DNA of 64,000 nucleotides, taken from contig QNQO01000654.1 in assembly GCA_003290165.1 (NCBI GenBank), forward strand, positions 1 through 64,000, written 5' to 3'. The notes under the pieces are model-generated. The model made no database searches. It saw only the letters and a list, made by a program, of their open reading frames with translations, and had not been told where the DNA came from. How positions within the stretch are numbered: the first letter of the stretch is position 1; each line of letters starts with the position of its first letter. Origin of the DNA: Berberis thunbergii (lineage: Eukaryota > Streptophyta > Magnoliopsida > Ranunculales > Berberidaceae). The position numbers and the translations under genes were made by a program. Shown piece by piece: positions 1 through 10,462 of the stretch.

Positions 1-41
1 TTAGAATTCTAAAATGTATAACTTGAAGTAAAAATGTTAGA

Positions 42-161
42 AAATCCAATTTTTACAATCAGAGTGATGTGGCGTGATCTTGAAAGATTTATGCATATCT
101 CAAGGTTGTAAAAAAACATTATCTGACAATGCCACATCATCCTTATTGCAAAACCTAATTT
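42..161. mobile_element. MITE, family A copy 1
   Basis: Short inverted-repeat element. Its ends, near aatccaatttttacaatca and the reverse complement near position 160, resemble each other. The whole unit is homologous in inverted orientation to 55312-55445 and in part to 12624-12665. The shared core includes gatgtggcgtgatcttgaaa and the segment tctcaaggttgtaaaaa. There is no coding capacity. Target duplications are not clear, so the superfamily is left open. Confidence 0.6.
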
Positions 162-358
162 CCTAGCCTCACTCAACTTGAAGACAGTGTCAAGTTATAC
201 ATGGCATTGTTGGATCTTGAAGATGTTTTAACAGGGGAATCAACTTTTGATCATATAAACTAGCAATTAGGGATGCAACGTTTGAACTCACTCATGCCAA
301 ATTGACGTAAAATAAGAAGTTTGGTTGAGACATGGACATACAAGTCAAAACAGCGAGC

Positions 359-424
359 TTTGCTAGGGGTCGAGGGAAAGAAGCGAGGGATGGGTGGTCC
401 CTTTCCCTCGACCCCTAGAATTTT
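359..424. repeat. Palindromic repeat, perfect 18-bp arms
   Basis: The arms ctaggggtcgagggaaag (363-380) and its exact reverse complement (401-418) flank a 20-bp spacer. The left half recurs almost unchanged at 3483-3522, so this is a dispersed short foldback element and not a chance hairpin. Confidence 0.7.
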
Positions 425-584
425 CGCAATACAGCAGACCCAGGATGCATTCAGGTTAGTCAACAAAAAACGTTTCGAGTGAATCCAATGGGCAAGTCTA
501 GCTAGGGATCAGTTAGAGTAACTCATTGGCAAAGAAAAATTTATAATTAATCTGACTAATTAAGGAATGTAGCCAAGCTTATCA

Positions 585-967
585 CTAAGGAATGTGATTT
601 CTCGAAATATGTTGAAATTTTATCGAATATTTTTTTTATTTTGAAGTTACCGAAATCTCTTTCGAAATTCGAAATATGTCGAAATTTTTATGAGAATTTT
701 TTTTTAATCTTTATATATTTTAACATATTACAATATTATTTTAGTATCAAAAGTTTTATATGTGATTAATTCTTATGTAATATTCAGTTTGTATGACACT
801 ACGAATCGTGTGAGATTTTTTCATGTAGTATTTAAGAGATTAAAATGCATAATTTATATTATTAAACTTGAAATCACGATCAAATTTTTTTACTTTTTTA
901 CTACACAAAATATTTCTTAAAATCAAGGTCCGAAATTAACTCAAAAAAGCAAAATCACAATCCTTGG
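585..967. mobile_element. AT-rich inverted-repeat element
   Basis: The left end ctaaggaatgtgatttc and the reverse complement of the right end, ccaaggattgtgatttt, match at most positions. The interior is AT-rich and non-coding, with repeated cgaaatatgt motifs. A similar right end occurs near 57552-57570 (gcaaaatcacagtccttg), suggesting a dispersed MITE family. No clear target duplication was seen. Confidence 0.45.
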
Positions 968-1321
968 TTAGGATGTTTGGTTAATCATGAGCAACATGGT
1001 CACCAAATATGGATTTGGACACAAGAAAACCTTCCAACCACTTTATCCGTCGGACTTGCACCTGCAGACCTACAAAAAGGATATTGAGATGGCGGCGACT
1101 ACACCACACCACAATTTTCTCTCTCTCACATCATTTTACTCTCTCACACCACTTATTTTCTTTCTCACGCCGCCTATATAAACAAAAATCATTCATTTTT
1201 CCCCTCACCATTCAAATTGACAATGGTCCTCCCTCTCTCATTCGAAATCTCTTACAAATCTCCTTCCTCTCCCTTGAAAGCTCTCAAAATCCCCTCAAAG
1301 TCAAAACCCTTAAACCCAAAC
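968..1321. other. Promoter-like stretch without a credible gene
   Basis: Contains a TATA-like ctatataaac near 1172, followed by CT-rich sequence that looks like a plant leader. The short ORFs here are low complexity and overlap each other. The next element begins immediately downstream, so any gene that once started here is no longer recognisable. Confidence 0.3.
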
Positions 1322-2130
1322 TCAATAAATATGCATAACTTAACATAACAGATAAACTCAAACGCAAAACGAAAAAAATACAAAATAGGGTAACTTTCGA
1401 CCAATTTAAACTCTAAATTGAGACCAATTCTCAACCTTATCAAAACACAAATATTTTAGTACTCTTAGTTATCTAATAAACGCAACTTGAATCACTTAAA
1501 AATGTTTTGAAATGAGCAAGTTATGATCATTTTACTAAAGTTGCGCAAATTTGTCCGAAAAATGAAAACGGGATAGTGTTTCTGATTTTCGACTAACTTA
1601 TGTGCTCGATTGATACCGGTTCTCAAGTTGATCAAAACGCAAAAGTTGTAGTACTATGAGTTAGATAATAAACACAACTTAAATCACTTGAAAATGTTTT
1701 TAATAAATGAGCAAGTTATGGTCATTTTACTAAAGTTGCGCAATCTGTCCAAAAAAATATTTGTTCACAGAGTGTAATGCGGGATATCTGGGATACCCCA
1801 CATTGCACAATGCGAACAACAAAAACTTTTTTTTATCCTGTTCGCATTGTACAATGCGGGGTATCTCAAATACTTTGCAGTGCACTTTGCGAACAAATTT
1901 TTTTTCGAACAGATCACGCGACTTTAGTAAAATTATCATAACTTGCTTATTTCAAAATATTTTCAAGTGATTCAAATTGTGTTTATTAGATAACTCATAG
2001 TACTACAACTTGTGTGTTTTGATGAACTTGAGAATCAGTTTCAATTGATGATTTAAATTGGTTGGAAATTACCCTATTTTGCATTTTTTTTTTTGAGTTT
2101 AGATTTATCTGTTATGCATATTTATAGGTG
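1322..2130. mobile_element. Foldback element with long inverted arms
   Basis: The left arm from about 1325 (ataaatatgcataac) is repeated in reverse complement from about 1890 to 2128. A segment of the left arm is also tandemly duplicated: about 1488-1555 against about 1670-1742, both containing catttactaaagttgcgcaa-like sequence. The centre (about 1760-1895) is a second palindrome built of two diverged copies around gttcgcattg. There is no ORF of note. Foldback and MULE-type elements have this layout; the class is inferred. Confidence 0.6.
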
Positions 2131-2770
2131 TGAAAAAAAAAAAAAAAAAAAAACCTCAATGATGGTGTGATGTAGTCGTTGCCTACTAAGATTTCTTATA
2201 GATCACCTCAATAACTTGCATCTTCCTCCTTTGAAATACAAATGACAAGGATTGACAAAATATGAAGGAAATCGAGGGGTTCAGAGACCCAACTAGTCAT
2301 AGGAAGGAAAAAGTGGGGTGTAACAAATGTGAAAATAGATGGAACAAGAAATAATGGTGGAATAGATTAATGGATATGTATCCAGTAGTTTTTTTATTCT
2401 TTGCAGTGTATGAATTATAAATTCAATAGATGGTTTTTGCTTTTGTTTTTATTTTTGTTTTTGTTTTTTCTTGATGAAGCATACATATATTAATATGAGC
2501 AAATATAATATTGCATCGCACCTGATTAGGCGAGTTCAAGAGCCTCTGCATTTAGGTTTCTCCTAACATATTTAAATATCCAACCTTTGCAAAAACCCAA
2601 AAGTCCAATATTGCCTAGGAAAAAAGGTCTCCAAACCAAATCAGTGGAATCAATACCTCAATTATGTGCTTCATTCAAGATTTGATTAAGGAGCCCTTCC
2701 CTGGCTCCCTAGAATTTTTGTTGATTAAGAGTACTTGAATCACCCAGCAAAAAAAAAAATTTCTCGTGAT
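2131..2770. other. Intergenic, poly-A run and nothing recognisable
   Basis: Begins with an A-run of about 22 bases directly after the foldback element, followed by unremarkable AT-rich sequence. The A-run could be the tail of an old retroposed copy, but I cannot identify a body for it. Confidence 0.4.
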
Positions 2771-3333
2771 CAGGGGCGGATCTACCCTTTGGTTAAGGGG
2801 GTCAATTGCCCCCCTTATCATTTTAAAAAAAACCTAGTAAGCTATTTGTATTTTTCATATTGCCCCTCTTTAAATTTGTATCTTGCCCCTCCCTTCATTT
2901 AGGTTGTCCCTCTCACGTTCAAAAGAAGCTTTCATTCATTGAATTTCTGAATTTTTGATGGGTACAATGATGCATTTTGAATCTTGTTTATCATAATTCC
3001 CTGCAGCCGCTTCAAGAAATTCTACCTTGGCATGGCCATCTCCTGGCTCCTCTGCGTCTCTGTTGCGTTCGACAGATATTTAGGACTCCCACCTATTGCT
3101 GCAAATGAACCAATTATGTACCTAATCTGGGAACAAATTGTCACGCTCTACACAAGATCGCTCGATGATAGGTCCAATGCGGAAGCCTCGCTCATTTCGC
3201 TTGCTCATGATAACAATTGCTAAGGGAAGCTAATAATTGAAGAAGGTAAAGTTGTGTCACTGCTGAAATTGATTTAGTTGAATAGTTATGCACTGTTTGC
3301 CCCCCTTTATCTGCAATCCTGACTCCGCCTTTG
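2771..3333. mobile_element. Non-autonomous hAT element with 8-bp TSD
   Basis: The ends caggggcgga (2771) and the reverse complement of tccgcctttg (3333) form short TIRs. The element is bracketed by the exact 8-bp repeat ctcgtgat at 2763-2770 and 3334-3341, as expected for hAT transposition. It encodes no transposase. Sub-terminal sequence is also inverted (a run of ggggg with caattgcc on the left, ggggggcaaac on the right complement). It carries an exon-like passenger, described separately. Confidence 0.85.
3004..3223 (+). pseudogene. Exon-like passenger inside the hAT element
   Basis: An open frame runs from just after ttccctgcag, which resembles a 3' splice site, to a stop at 3221-3223. 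It encodes about 70 residues with a hydrophobic helix near the start (FYLGMAISWLLCVSVAF) and an acidic tail. Base composition and codon choice differ from the surrounding AT-rich DNA and look like real coding sequence. I do not recognise the family. It is probably a host exon captured by the hAT element; it has no start codon of its own that I would trust. Confidence 0.4.
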
Positions 3334-3482
3334 CTCGTGATATGTGATGTACTTGAATCAAAGCAAACCAACTTCCACGACAAAGCATTCGGTCATTGTG
3401 CTATTAAGTATTAAGCACTCTCTCTGCAATTTTAAAAGCAACCTTTGCAAGAACTATGCCACACATATCTATTGTCAAAGAG

Positions 3483-3630
3483 CTTTGCTAGGGGTCGAGG
3501 GAAAGGAGCGAGGGATGGGTGGTTACATTCTCCTCGAAATAAATGTATTGTCATAAAAATGCGTGCTGACACTCATCTCAAGAAGAATGGGTGATTACAC
3601 CCATCCCTCGACCACTAAAATTTTTTATTG
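3483..3630. repeat. Second copy of the 359-424 palindrome, expanded
   Basis: The left end ctttgctaggggtcgaggga is nearly identical to the copy at 359. The right end tccctcgaccactaaaattt is its degenerate inverted partner. The arms are separated by about 90 bp, including an internal gggtgattacacccatc hairpin. Confidence 0.55.
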
Positions 3631-3990
3631 TAAAAACACCTACTGCCACTTGTTTCCAGTATAAAGCAAAACCACCACCCACCACCAGATTGACTAGTAG
3701 TAGGCAGAAGATCTATATCCTAGCCTCTGGCAAGTGCGCTCCATCTTGAAAGAACGAGTGCTTGTTTCAGATGGAAATATAATATCAAGAATTGGCTTGC
3801 TGGGAAAGGAAAATTCAATCAATGGTTATGGACATAAAAATCGCGTGTTCAGAATCTTAAACTTTCATGTTATATTATTATTATTCAGAGCTATTTTTCA
3901 ATAACACGCTCCTTGTACAAATCTAACTAAATTGTGTAAACAACCATCACACATTCTTAAAGAGTTGCTGTAAGTTGGTCTCAATTATCG
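3631..3990. other. Intergenic, no feature seen
   Basis: AT-rich sequence with a short ccaccacccaccacc run. No ORF, RNA gene or repeat could be supported. Confidence 0.4.
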
Positions 3991-4033
3991 ACAATTCTCA
4001 AGAGCCCGCCCCTAGCGCCAGATCAATGCTAGG

Positions 4034-4463
4034 TGTCACAACTATCTTCTTGCTTAGTCAAGTGAGATTGGCAAGTGTACATAATGTAGAGTATTTCACA
4101 TTGTTTTAGAGAGAGTTCTCTAGAACCCCCCATAAAGTTTCATAGGATTCTAGTCCTTAGATATTTCTAAGAAAGTGTGTAGAAGCTCATTGTAGACCGT
4201 TAAATCAAATTGATCATCACCGTCCATTGAGGAGGTGGAGTTGTATAAATAGTTTAAGGCCTCATTTGTTGTAATCACCTTTGAGAATTCAAGCAATACA
4301 AGTTCTAGTTCTCTTTAACTCTCTTGTGTGTTCTTAGTTATCTTAGTTTTCCAAAGTCTAAGTAAGTCTTTTGTGGGCAAGGCTGACTAGCTTTCTTTGG
4401 TAACTCGGGGCAAAGTTTGCTAGTGCCGCACAGGAAGTACTTGTGAAAAGAAAGCCCGTGACA
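4034..4463 (+). repeat. 5' LTR of the gypsy element
   Basis: Starts tgtcacaact and ends gcccgtgaca. It contains the TATA-like ttgtataaatag around 4242. Its pair is at 9073-9502. Confidence 0.93.
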
Positions 4464-4464
4464 G

Positions 4465-4478
4465 TTGGTATTAGAGAC
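4465..4478 (+). other. Primer binding site, initiator Met tRNA type
   Basis: ttggtattagagac, one base after the 5' LTR, resembles the usual plant tRNA-iMet complement ttggtatcagagc with substitutions. Confidence 0.8.
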
Positions 4479-4517
4479 AGGTTTGGCAAGGTTGGTGAAA
4501 TCATCCTACAAAAGATA

Positions 4518-5680
4518 ATGTCGTCAGAGGTCAACAACCCAACAAGTGGCAACAACGACAAAAGTGGGAAAGTCTGCAAGGACAAGTCGAAGGACATGAT
4601 CGCTGCGATGGATGAAATGTTGGCTAAGTTGTATGCCACCATGTCCTACTTGAGGGAAAAAGTCAATGACATAGACCAACGCATTGAAGGGCAAGCGTCC
4701 AATGGGGAGGACCAAGAGCTCCGGGAAGAGATGCAAGGAGCCTTGAACACAGTAGTGGACATGGTGTCCAAAAAGATCGAGTCCCTTGAAGCCCAAATTG
4801 TTGCCAAAGATGCGGAGATGTATGCTTACAGGGAAAGAGTTGAGAAGCTAGAAACTCAACTCAATGTGTGTATGGTTGTGGTAGCATTGTGAGACTACAC
4901 CAGGGACAATCACCCACAGAGTCGAAGCTCCCAAACCTAAGGCCTATGGTGGGGCAAGGAGTGCAAGGGAGATCGACAACTTCTTGTGGAACATGGAGTG
5001 CTACTTTGATGCGGTTGACATAATAGATGAAGCATCAAAGGTACGTAGTGTCTCCTCATATTTAAAGGATGTTGCTACAGTTTGGTGGCGCAGAAGGTCT
5101 GATGATGTCAATAAAGGATTGTGCACCATCGACACTTGGAAAGAATTCACGAATGAACTCAAGAGACAATTCTACCCGGAGGATGACGAAAATGAAGCTA
5201 GGGCCAAGCTTCGTCGCCTTCAACATAAGGAAGGCCACATAAGGGAGTATGTGAAAGAGTTCTCGGAGTTGCTCTTGGAAATTCCTGACATGGGAGAAAA
5301 ATATGTTTTGTTTAGCTTCCTTGATGGCCTAACGGGTTGGGCCAAGTTGGAATTGAAGAGGCGAGGTGTGCAAGACCTTGCAACGGCTATGGCTGCGGCC
5401 CAATCCTTGATTGAGTTCAAAATAAATGACTCATCTAAGGGGCAAGGGAAAAAGCCGAGTGATGATGGCAAAGGTGGGGGAGACAAAGATAAGTCCTCCA
5501 AGGAACAAAAGTACTCCAAAGACAAGGGGAAAGAAAAAAGAGATGGATCACCCAATAAGATATCTTGCTTCTTATGTAATGGACCCCATCTGGCATTTGA
5601 GTGTCCCAATCGAGGGAAACTTGTTGCGTTTTTCATGGAGGAAGAAGAAAAGGAGGAAAGAGTGATCGCTTCAATGAATC
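4518..5680 (+). pseudogene. gag polyprotein remnant
   Basis: Reading starts at the ATG at 4518 (MSSEVNNPTSG); an earlier non-ATG start would lie in the LTR. The first part (4518-4892) has a coiled-coil-like heptad region and ends in a premature stop at 4890-4892. The capsid part resumes at about 4984 with a retrotransposon-gag core (ATVWWRRR, FYPEDDENEARAKLRRLQHK, LLEIPDMGEKY) and a basic Lys/Asp-rich linker. It then has a zinc knuckle, CFLCNGPHLAFEC, at about 5564-5602. The knuckle is CX2CX3HX4C, one residue short of the canonical spacing. Gag packages the element RNA; this copy cannot do so intact. Confidence 0.88.
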
Positions 5681-5712
5681 TCCTAAGCGTCATTCAAACT
5701 AAGGTCGAAGAA

Positions 5713-6130
5713 CAACCACATGGAAGGATGTACGTGGAGACCGAGATCGGAGACAAGACTGTAAAAGTCATGGTAGATACCGGAGCCAACACAGTCTACA
5801 TGGCCAAAGACCTTGTTGAAGAAATTGGCCTATCATATACGAAGGAGAAATGATATATCAAGGGAGTCAATGCTAAAAGTCTCCAAATTGAATGAATAGC
5901 TCGTGGCACTGATATTCGGCTTGGACAATGGCGAGGTAAAGTCGACATAACTATTGCCCCAATTGATGATCACAAGTTCTATTTGGGTATAGATTTATTG
6001 GACATGGTGAAAGCGTTCCTGGTCCCATATGCCAACACCATGTGCATCATGGAGAAGGGACAACCTTGTGTTGTGCCCGTGGTACGGGAGATAAGTAAGG
6101 AGAGAATAGTGTTCGCTCTCCAATTCTAAA
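5713..6130 (+). pseudogene. Retroviral-type aspartic protease remnant
   Basis: Continuous with gag up to a stop at 5851-5853. The active-site motif VMVDTGANTVYM is present at about 5769-5805. Downstream sequence (lglDN-like segment, then fyLGIDLLDMVKAF) continues the fold with frame breaks. The protease would mature the gag-pol polyprotein. Confidence 0.8.
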
Positions 6131-6187
6131 GGAGTCAAGGGGAATGAGCCTACTTACTTAATTACCCTCAAGGAAGACGAAGGTCTC

Positions 6188-7348
6188 ATGGATGGAGAGG
6201 TGAATGCACCTAAGGTCGTCCAAGATGTTCTCAAGGAGTACAAGGAGGTTATGCCTGCCGAATTACCTAAGAAGCTTCCACCAAGGAGAGAGGTGGATCA
6301 TGCTATTGAGTTAAAAGTTAGAGCAAAGCCACCCGCATTTGCTCCTTATTGTATGACACCTCCTGAGCTCGAGGAGTTAAGAAGATTATTGAAGGATTTA
6401 CTAGATGCTAATTATATCCGACCCTCCAAAGCTCCATATGGTGCACCAGTCTTATTTCAAAAGAAACATGATGGATCCCTACGGCTTTGTATTGACTATC
6501 GGGCACTCAACAAGGTCACTATCAAGAACAAGTACCCGATTCCACTTATTGTGGATCTCTTTGATCAACTTGGTGATGCAAGGTACTTTACCAAGCTTGA
6601 CTTGCGCTCGGGATACTATCAAGTCTGCATAGCCGAAGGAGATGAACCAAAGACGACATGTGTTACAAGGTACGGGTCTTACGAGTTCTTAGTCATGCCA
6701 TTTGGTTTAACTAATGCGCCGGCCACATTTTGCACTCTAATGAATAAGGTACTAGCTTCTTACCTTGATCAGTTTGTAGTTGTGTACCTTGATGACATTG
6801 TTATTTATAGTAAAACATTGGAGGAACATGTGGATCACTTGAGGCAAGTGTTCCAAACCTTGAAGAAGAACGAACTCTATGTCAAAAAGGAGAAGTGCTC
6901 ACTTGCCCAAAAGAATGTGACATTCTTGGGTCATATCATTGGCAAAGGTAAGCTTCGTATGGACAAGTCCAAGGTACAAGCCATCCAAGAATGGGAACCA
7001 CCGACCAAAGTCACCGAGTTAAGATCTTTCCTTGGCTTGGTGAACTATTACAAAAGGTTCATCAAAGGCTACTTTTCCATAGTCGTTCCATTGACAGACT
7101 TGCTAAAGAAGGGACGAAGTTGGGATTGGAGTTCAAAATGCCAACAAGCTTTCGAAGGATCGAATAAGGCAATTGTGAAAGAACCGATGTTGGCACTTTC
7201 CAACCATTCTATGTCTTTTGAGGTAGACACGGATGCTTCCGACTTTGCTATTGGTGGGGTATTAATGCAAGAATGCATCCTATTGCCTTTGAAAGTAGGA
7301 AGCTCAATGATACTGAGAGGCGGTACACAGCACAAGATAAGGAAATGA
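6188..7348 (+). pseudogene. Reverse transcriptase domain, Ty3/gypsy
   Basis: A 386-codon open stretch covers the linker and reverse transcriptase. Landmarks in order: [45 protein letters not shown], the [12 protein letters not shown] motif and the catalytic YLDDIVIYS box at about 6785-6811. [20 protein letters not shown] connection sequence follows, then the start of RNase H ([16 protein letters not shown]). A frameshift near 7265-7275 breaks RNase H from its remainder. The domain is open and well conserved, but the flanking frame breaks make the polyprotein non-functional. Confidence 0.9.
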
Positions 7349-7563
7349 CTGTAGTTGTGCATTGCCTACGAACATGGCGACATTACTTGCTTGGGAGCAA
7401 ATTTGTGGTCAAGACCGACAATGTTGCCACTAGCTACTTCCAGACACAAAAGAAGCTCACACCAAAACAAGCTAGGTGACAAGATTTCTTGGCAGAGTTT
7501 GATTACACTTTGGAGTACAAGCCTGACAAAGCTAATCTTGTTGCGGATGCTTTGAGTAGAAAA
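7208..7563 (+). pseudogene. RNase H domain remnant
   Basis: Split over two frames. The first catalytic Asp region (DTDASD) is in the RT frame. The remainder ([44 protein letters not shown]) is in another frame from 7273. A stop at 7477-7479 is followed by the terminal DFLAEFDYTLEYKPDKANLV and ADALSR. It would degrade the RNA of the RNA/DNA hybrid. Confidence 0.82.
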
Positions 7564-7638
7564 TGAGAACTTGCTGACATAAGTCAACCTCAAAGCAACT
7601 CGAAGGGACGCATAAAGGAATGATGGACACATGATTCC

Positions 7639-8806
7639 ATGGCTCAAACCATCATAGCTCTTGTCAAAGATGGGAAGACAATACAGTTTTGGGTGGATAA
7701 CGACTTGATATACTCTAAGGGAAGGCGAATCTATGTTCCACCTCATGACAACCTAAGGAAGGAAGTCTTGAAAGAATGCCATGATAGCAAGTGGGCGAAA
7801 CATCCAGGTATACATTGGACTCTTGCCCTTGTGGAATATTTCTATTATTGGCCACATATGAGGGATGATATCGAAGCATATGTAAAGACTTGTCTTGTAT
7901 GCCAACAAGACAAAGTGGAACAACAGTCACCTGCTGGCTTACTTGAACCCCTCCCCATCCCCGAAAGATCTTGGAAAAGTGTTTCCTTAGATTTCATAGT
8001 TGGGTTGCCCGCATTGGAGGGTTGCAATTGGATACTTGTGGTCGTGGACATATTTTCGAAGTATGCCACCTTCATTCCCACACCCAAGGAGTGCACAGTC
8101 GAGCAAGCCGCACATTTATTCCTCAAACGTGTGGTGAAGTATTGGGGTGTGCCCAAATCTATCATTAGTGATCGGGATACTCGATTCACGGGGAAATTTT
8201 GGACTGAGTTGTTCAAGTTATTGGGTACCAACCTTAATTTATCTACTAGCTTTCACCCTCAAACGGATGGTCAAACGAAAATGATGAATGCCTTGCTGGA
8301 GTTATATCTTAGGCACTATGTGAGTGCCAACCAGCGAGATTGGGCAAGTTGCTAGATGTTGTCCAATTTTCTTTCAACTTGCAGAAGAATGAAGCGACGG
8401 GTCGTAGCCCATTTGAGATTGTCATGGGACAACAACCTATGACCCCGAGTTCTATTGCCACTGGCTACACTGGAGTGAGTCCATCAGCCTATAAGTTTGC
8501 CAAATGATGGAATGATCAAGCTGATGATGCTCGAGCTTATCTGGAAAAGTCTCCAAGAGGATGAAGAAGTGGGCCGACAAGAAGAGACGGCCTCGAAAGT
8601 TTCAGGTTGGAGACCTTGTGCTTGTCAAGATGCATGCTTATGCCAGACTTTTTGGACTACATCGTGGTCTTATCAGGAGATATGAGGGTCCTTTCCTCAT
8701 AGTCAAGAAAGTGGGAAATCAAGCCTACAAGGTCGAGTTGTCGCCGAGGATCGAGTTTCATCCAGTCTTCCATGTGAGCCTACTGAAATCGTATAAGGAA
8801 GATTAG
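7639..8806 (+). pseudogene. Integrase remnant with catalytic Glu replaced
   Basis: The zinc-binding HHCC region (HDSKWAKHPGIHWT, then CLVCQQDK) is followed by the core with Asp in SLDFIVGLP and Asp in IISDRDTRFTGKF. Where gypsy integrases read DGQTE, this copy reads DGQTK, so the third catalytic carboxylate is lost. A stop at 8353-8355 ends the main frame. The C-terminal part resumes in another frame at about 8561 (RPRKFQVGDLVLVKM, IEFHPVFHVSLLKSYKED) and stops at 8804-8806. Confidence 0.88.
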
Positions 8807-8811
8807 GATGA

Positions 8812-9061
8812 TCCAAATATAGGAGTTTCACAAAGAGCACCAATGGGCATGATGATCCAACATGACAAGGAACCAGAGATTATCTTGTCAAATCGTGTGG
8901 TGCGACATTCCAACCAACCTCCCACACATTAGCTACTCGTCAAGTGGAAAGGATTGCCAGAAAGTGATGCTAGCTGGGAGCCAATCCAACATTTGTGGAA
9001 ATTCAATGAACAAATCAAAGCGTACGAGGATTTGAAGGCAACGAGGACGTCGCCTGATTAG
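8812..9061 (+). pseudogene. Chromodomain remnant at the integrase C-terminus
   Basis: After two in-frame stops (8804-8806 and 8930-8932) the frame reads LLVKWKGLPESDASWEPIQ, the typical chromodomain core with aromatic positions intact. It ends at the stop 9059-9061. Chromodomains of this kind are used by chromoviruses for target choice. Confidence 0.85.
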
Positions 9062-9072
9062 GTGGGGGAGAA
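9059..9072 (+). other. Polypurine tract of the gypsy element
   Basis: taggtgggggagaa lies directly before the 3' LTR, the expected primer for plus-strand synthesis. Confidence 0.75.
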
Positions 9073-9502
9073 TGTCACAACTATCTTCTTGCCTAGCCAA
9101 ATGAGGTTGGCAAATGTACATAATGTAGAGTATTCCACATTGTTCTAGAGAGAGTTATCTAGAACCTCCCATAAAGTTCCATAGGATTCTAATCCTTAGA
9201 TATTTCTAAGGAAGTGTGTAGAAGCTCATTGTAGACCATTAGATCAAATTGATCACCACCGTCCATTGAGGAGGTAGAGTTGTATAAATAGGCTAAGGCC
9301 TCATTTGTTGTAATCACCTTAGAGAATTCAAGCAATACAAGTTCTAGTTCTCTTTAGCTCTCTTGTGTGTTCTTAACTTGCTTAGTTTTCCAAAGTCTAA
9401 GTAAGTTTTTTGTGGGCAAGGCTGACTAGCTTTCTTTGATAACTCGGGGCAAAGTTTGCTAGTGCCGTACGGAAAGTACTTGTGAAAATAAAGCCCCTGA
9501 CA
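9073..9502 (+). repeat. 3' LTR of the gypsy element
   Basis: Starts tgtcacaact and ends gcccctgaca. It is the same length as the 5' LTR, with about 30 substitutions by hand count. Confidence 0.93.
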
Positions 9503-9741
9503 TAGGGGAGCCTCAATACCCTCCATCATCCTAAAGATCCTCATTTGTTATTATTATTGAGTTTTTTATTTGTTCTTTTGCTTTTCATATGTTCTTATTC
9601 TATTCTTCATCTTTATCTATTTTCTTCATCTTCATCACGTTCTTGAGGCTCCCCTGATGCTGATCTGGCGTTAGAGGTCTGGTTCTTAAGAATTGTTCAT
9701 TAGTTGTATATCAACAATCCCAATTCTAGAGAGTTAGAGTT

Positions 9742-9873
9742 ACCAACCATTTTTTTGCCAGGGTTGGGGCTCTTTACACTTCTACTCCTTCTATAATTGA
9801 TGTTTGTGATTGTGTTTTAAAGAGAATGGGTGAAAATGTAAAAGAGCTCAATCCTGACAAAAAAATGGTTGGT
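9742..9873. mobile_element. MITE with 25-bp inverted ends
   Basis: The left end accaaccatttttttgccag matches the reverse complement of the right end (ctgacaaaaaaatggttggt) with one change. Related internal sequence (gtgtttgtgattgtgtttta) recurs at about 9990-10115 and, inverted, at about 21590-21690, so the family is dispersed. Confidence 0.7.
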
Positions 9874-9989
9874 TGCCCTAGCTGCCTTGACTAAATCATC
9901 AACAATTCTAGCCAACTAAGGCAGAGTTTGGTTTTTTGAGAGTGATAGTGGAAAAGTTGACAGATAAGTCATTTGATGTAATTGAAATA

Positions 9990-10115
9990 ACTGAATTTTG
10001 GCTTTTTTACACTTTTACCCATTTTATAGATGGTGTTTGTAGTTGTGTTTTAAAATGATTTAATAAAAAATGTAAAAAAAATTAAAACATGACAAAAAAA
10101 TGACTAACAAACCTG
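9990..10115. repeat. Degenerate copy of the 9742-9873 MITE
   Basis: It shares the tttacacttttacccatttt and gttgtgttttaaaa segments and the end catgacaaaaaaatgac. The left end is eroded. Confidence 0.5.
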
Positions 10116-10399
10116 ACTGGCTAGACTTACTCGTTGTATATAATAAAGAAAATCTTGAAGAAAATTTTCAAATATGGTAAGGATCTTCTTTAAGTGTTTC
10201 TCATGAATGGTGACACGAGTCGAATACCCAAAGGTTGAGCAAATATTCATATAATCAATTAATAATCATATCATATGGTTACAAACGACCAATCATTAGT
10301 AGATGCAGAAAATGTACTTAGGTACTAAAGCTAATGTGTGACCGTATCTGCGGCCATGTCTGCAACTCACTATCTAAAAACAAGGGCTTGTCTTATTAG

Positions 10400-10462
10400 C
10401 GGAGAAACGGGTATCTCGAGGGGATGGAGAGTTGCACCCCCTCCCTTGCCCGTTTCCTCGCC
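10400..10462. repeat. Short imperfect palindrome
   Basis: ggagaaacggg at 10401 pairs with cccgtttcctc at 10449. The interior, gaggggatggagag against caccccctccc, extends the pairing. It resembles the palindromes at 359 and 3483 in size and layout but not in sequence. Confidence 0.5.

Larger units (their letters stand above)
4034..9502 (+). mobile_element. Ty3/gypsy chromovirus LTR retrotransposon, decayed
   Basis: A 5,469-bp element with two 430-bp LTRs (TG...CA), an initiator-Met tRNA primer site, gag-protease-RT-RNase H-integrase order and a chromodomain at the C-terminus, which places it among plant chromoviruses. Flanking tagg (4030-4033 and 9503-9506) is a 4-bp remnant of the target duplication. 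By eye the two LTRs differ at about 30 of 430 positions (about 7%), so the insertion is old. Every coding domain is broken by stops or frameshifts. Confidence 0.93.
3991..9696. mobile_element. Small inverted-repeat element split by a retrotransposon
   Basis: The sequence left of the retrotransposon (3991-4033: acaattctcaag, then cctagcgccagatcaatgct) is matched in reverse complement on the far right (9640-9696: ggggagcctcaag, aacgccagatcag, acaattcttaag). The sequence immediately after the 3' LTR (gagcctcaata) continues the left arm. Without the 5.5 kb insertion the element would be roughly 235 bp. A relative with the same core sits at 12857-13011. Confidence 0.6.

Noticed and set aside
1009..1338. 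109-residue open frame on the plus strand
   Set aside because: Ser/His/Lys-rich, derived from CT-rich low-complexity DNA, overlaps another frame and runs into the foldback element.
4443..4517. Upstream extension of gag into the 5' LTR
   Set aside because: It would need a GTG start inside the LTR and cross the primer binding site; the ATG at 4518 is the natural start.
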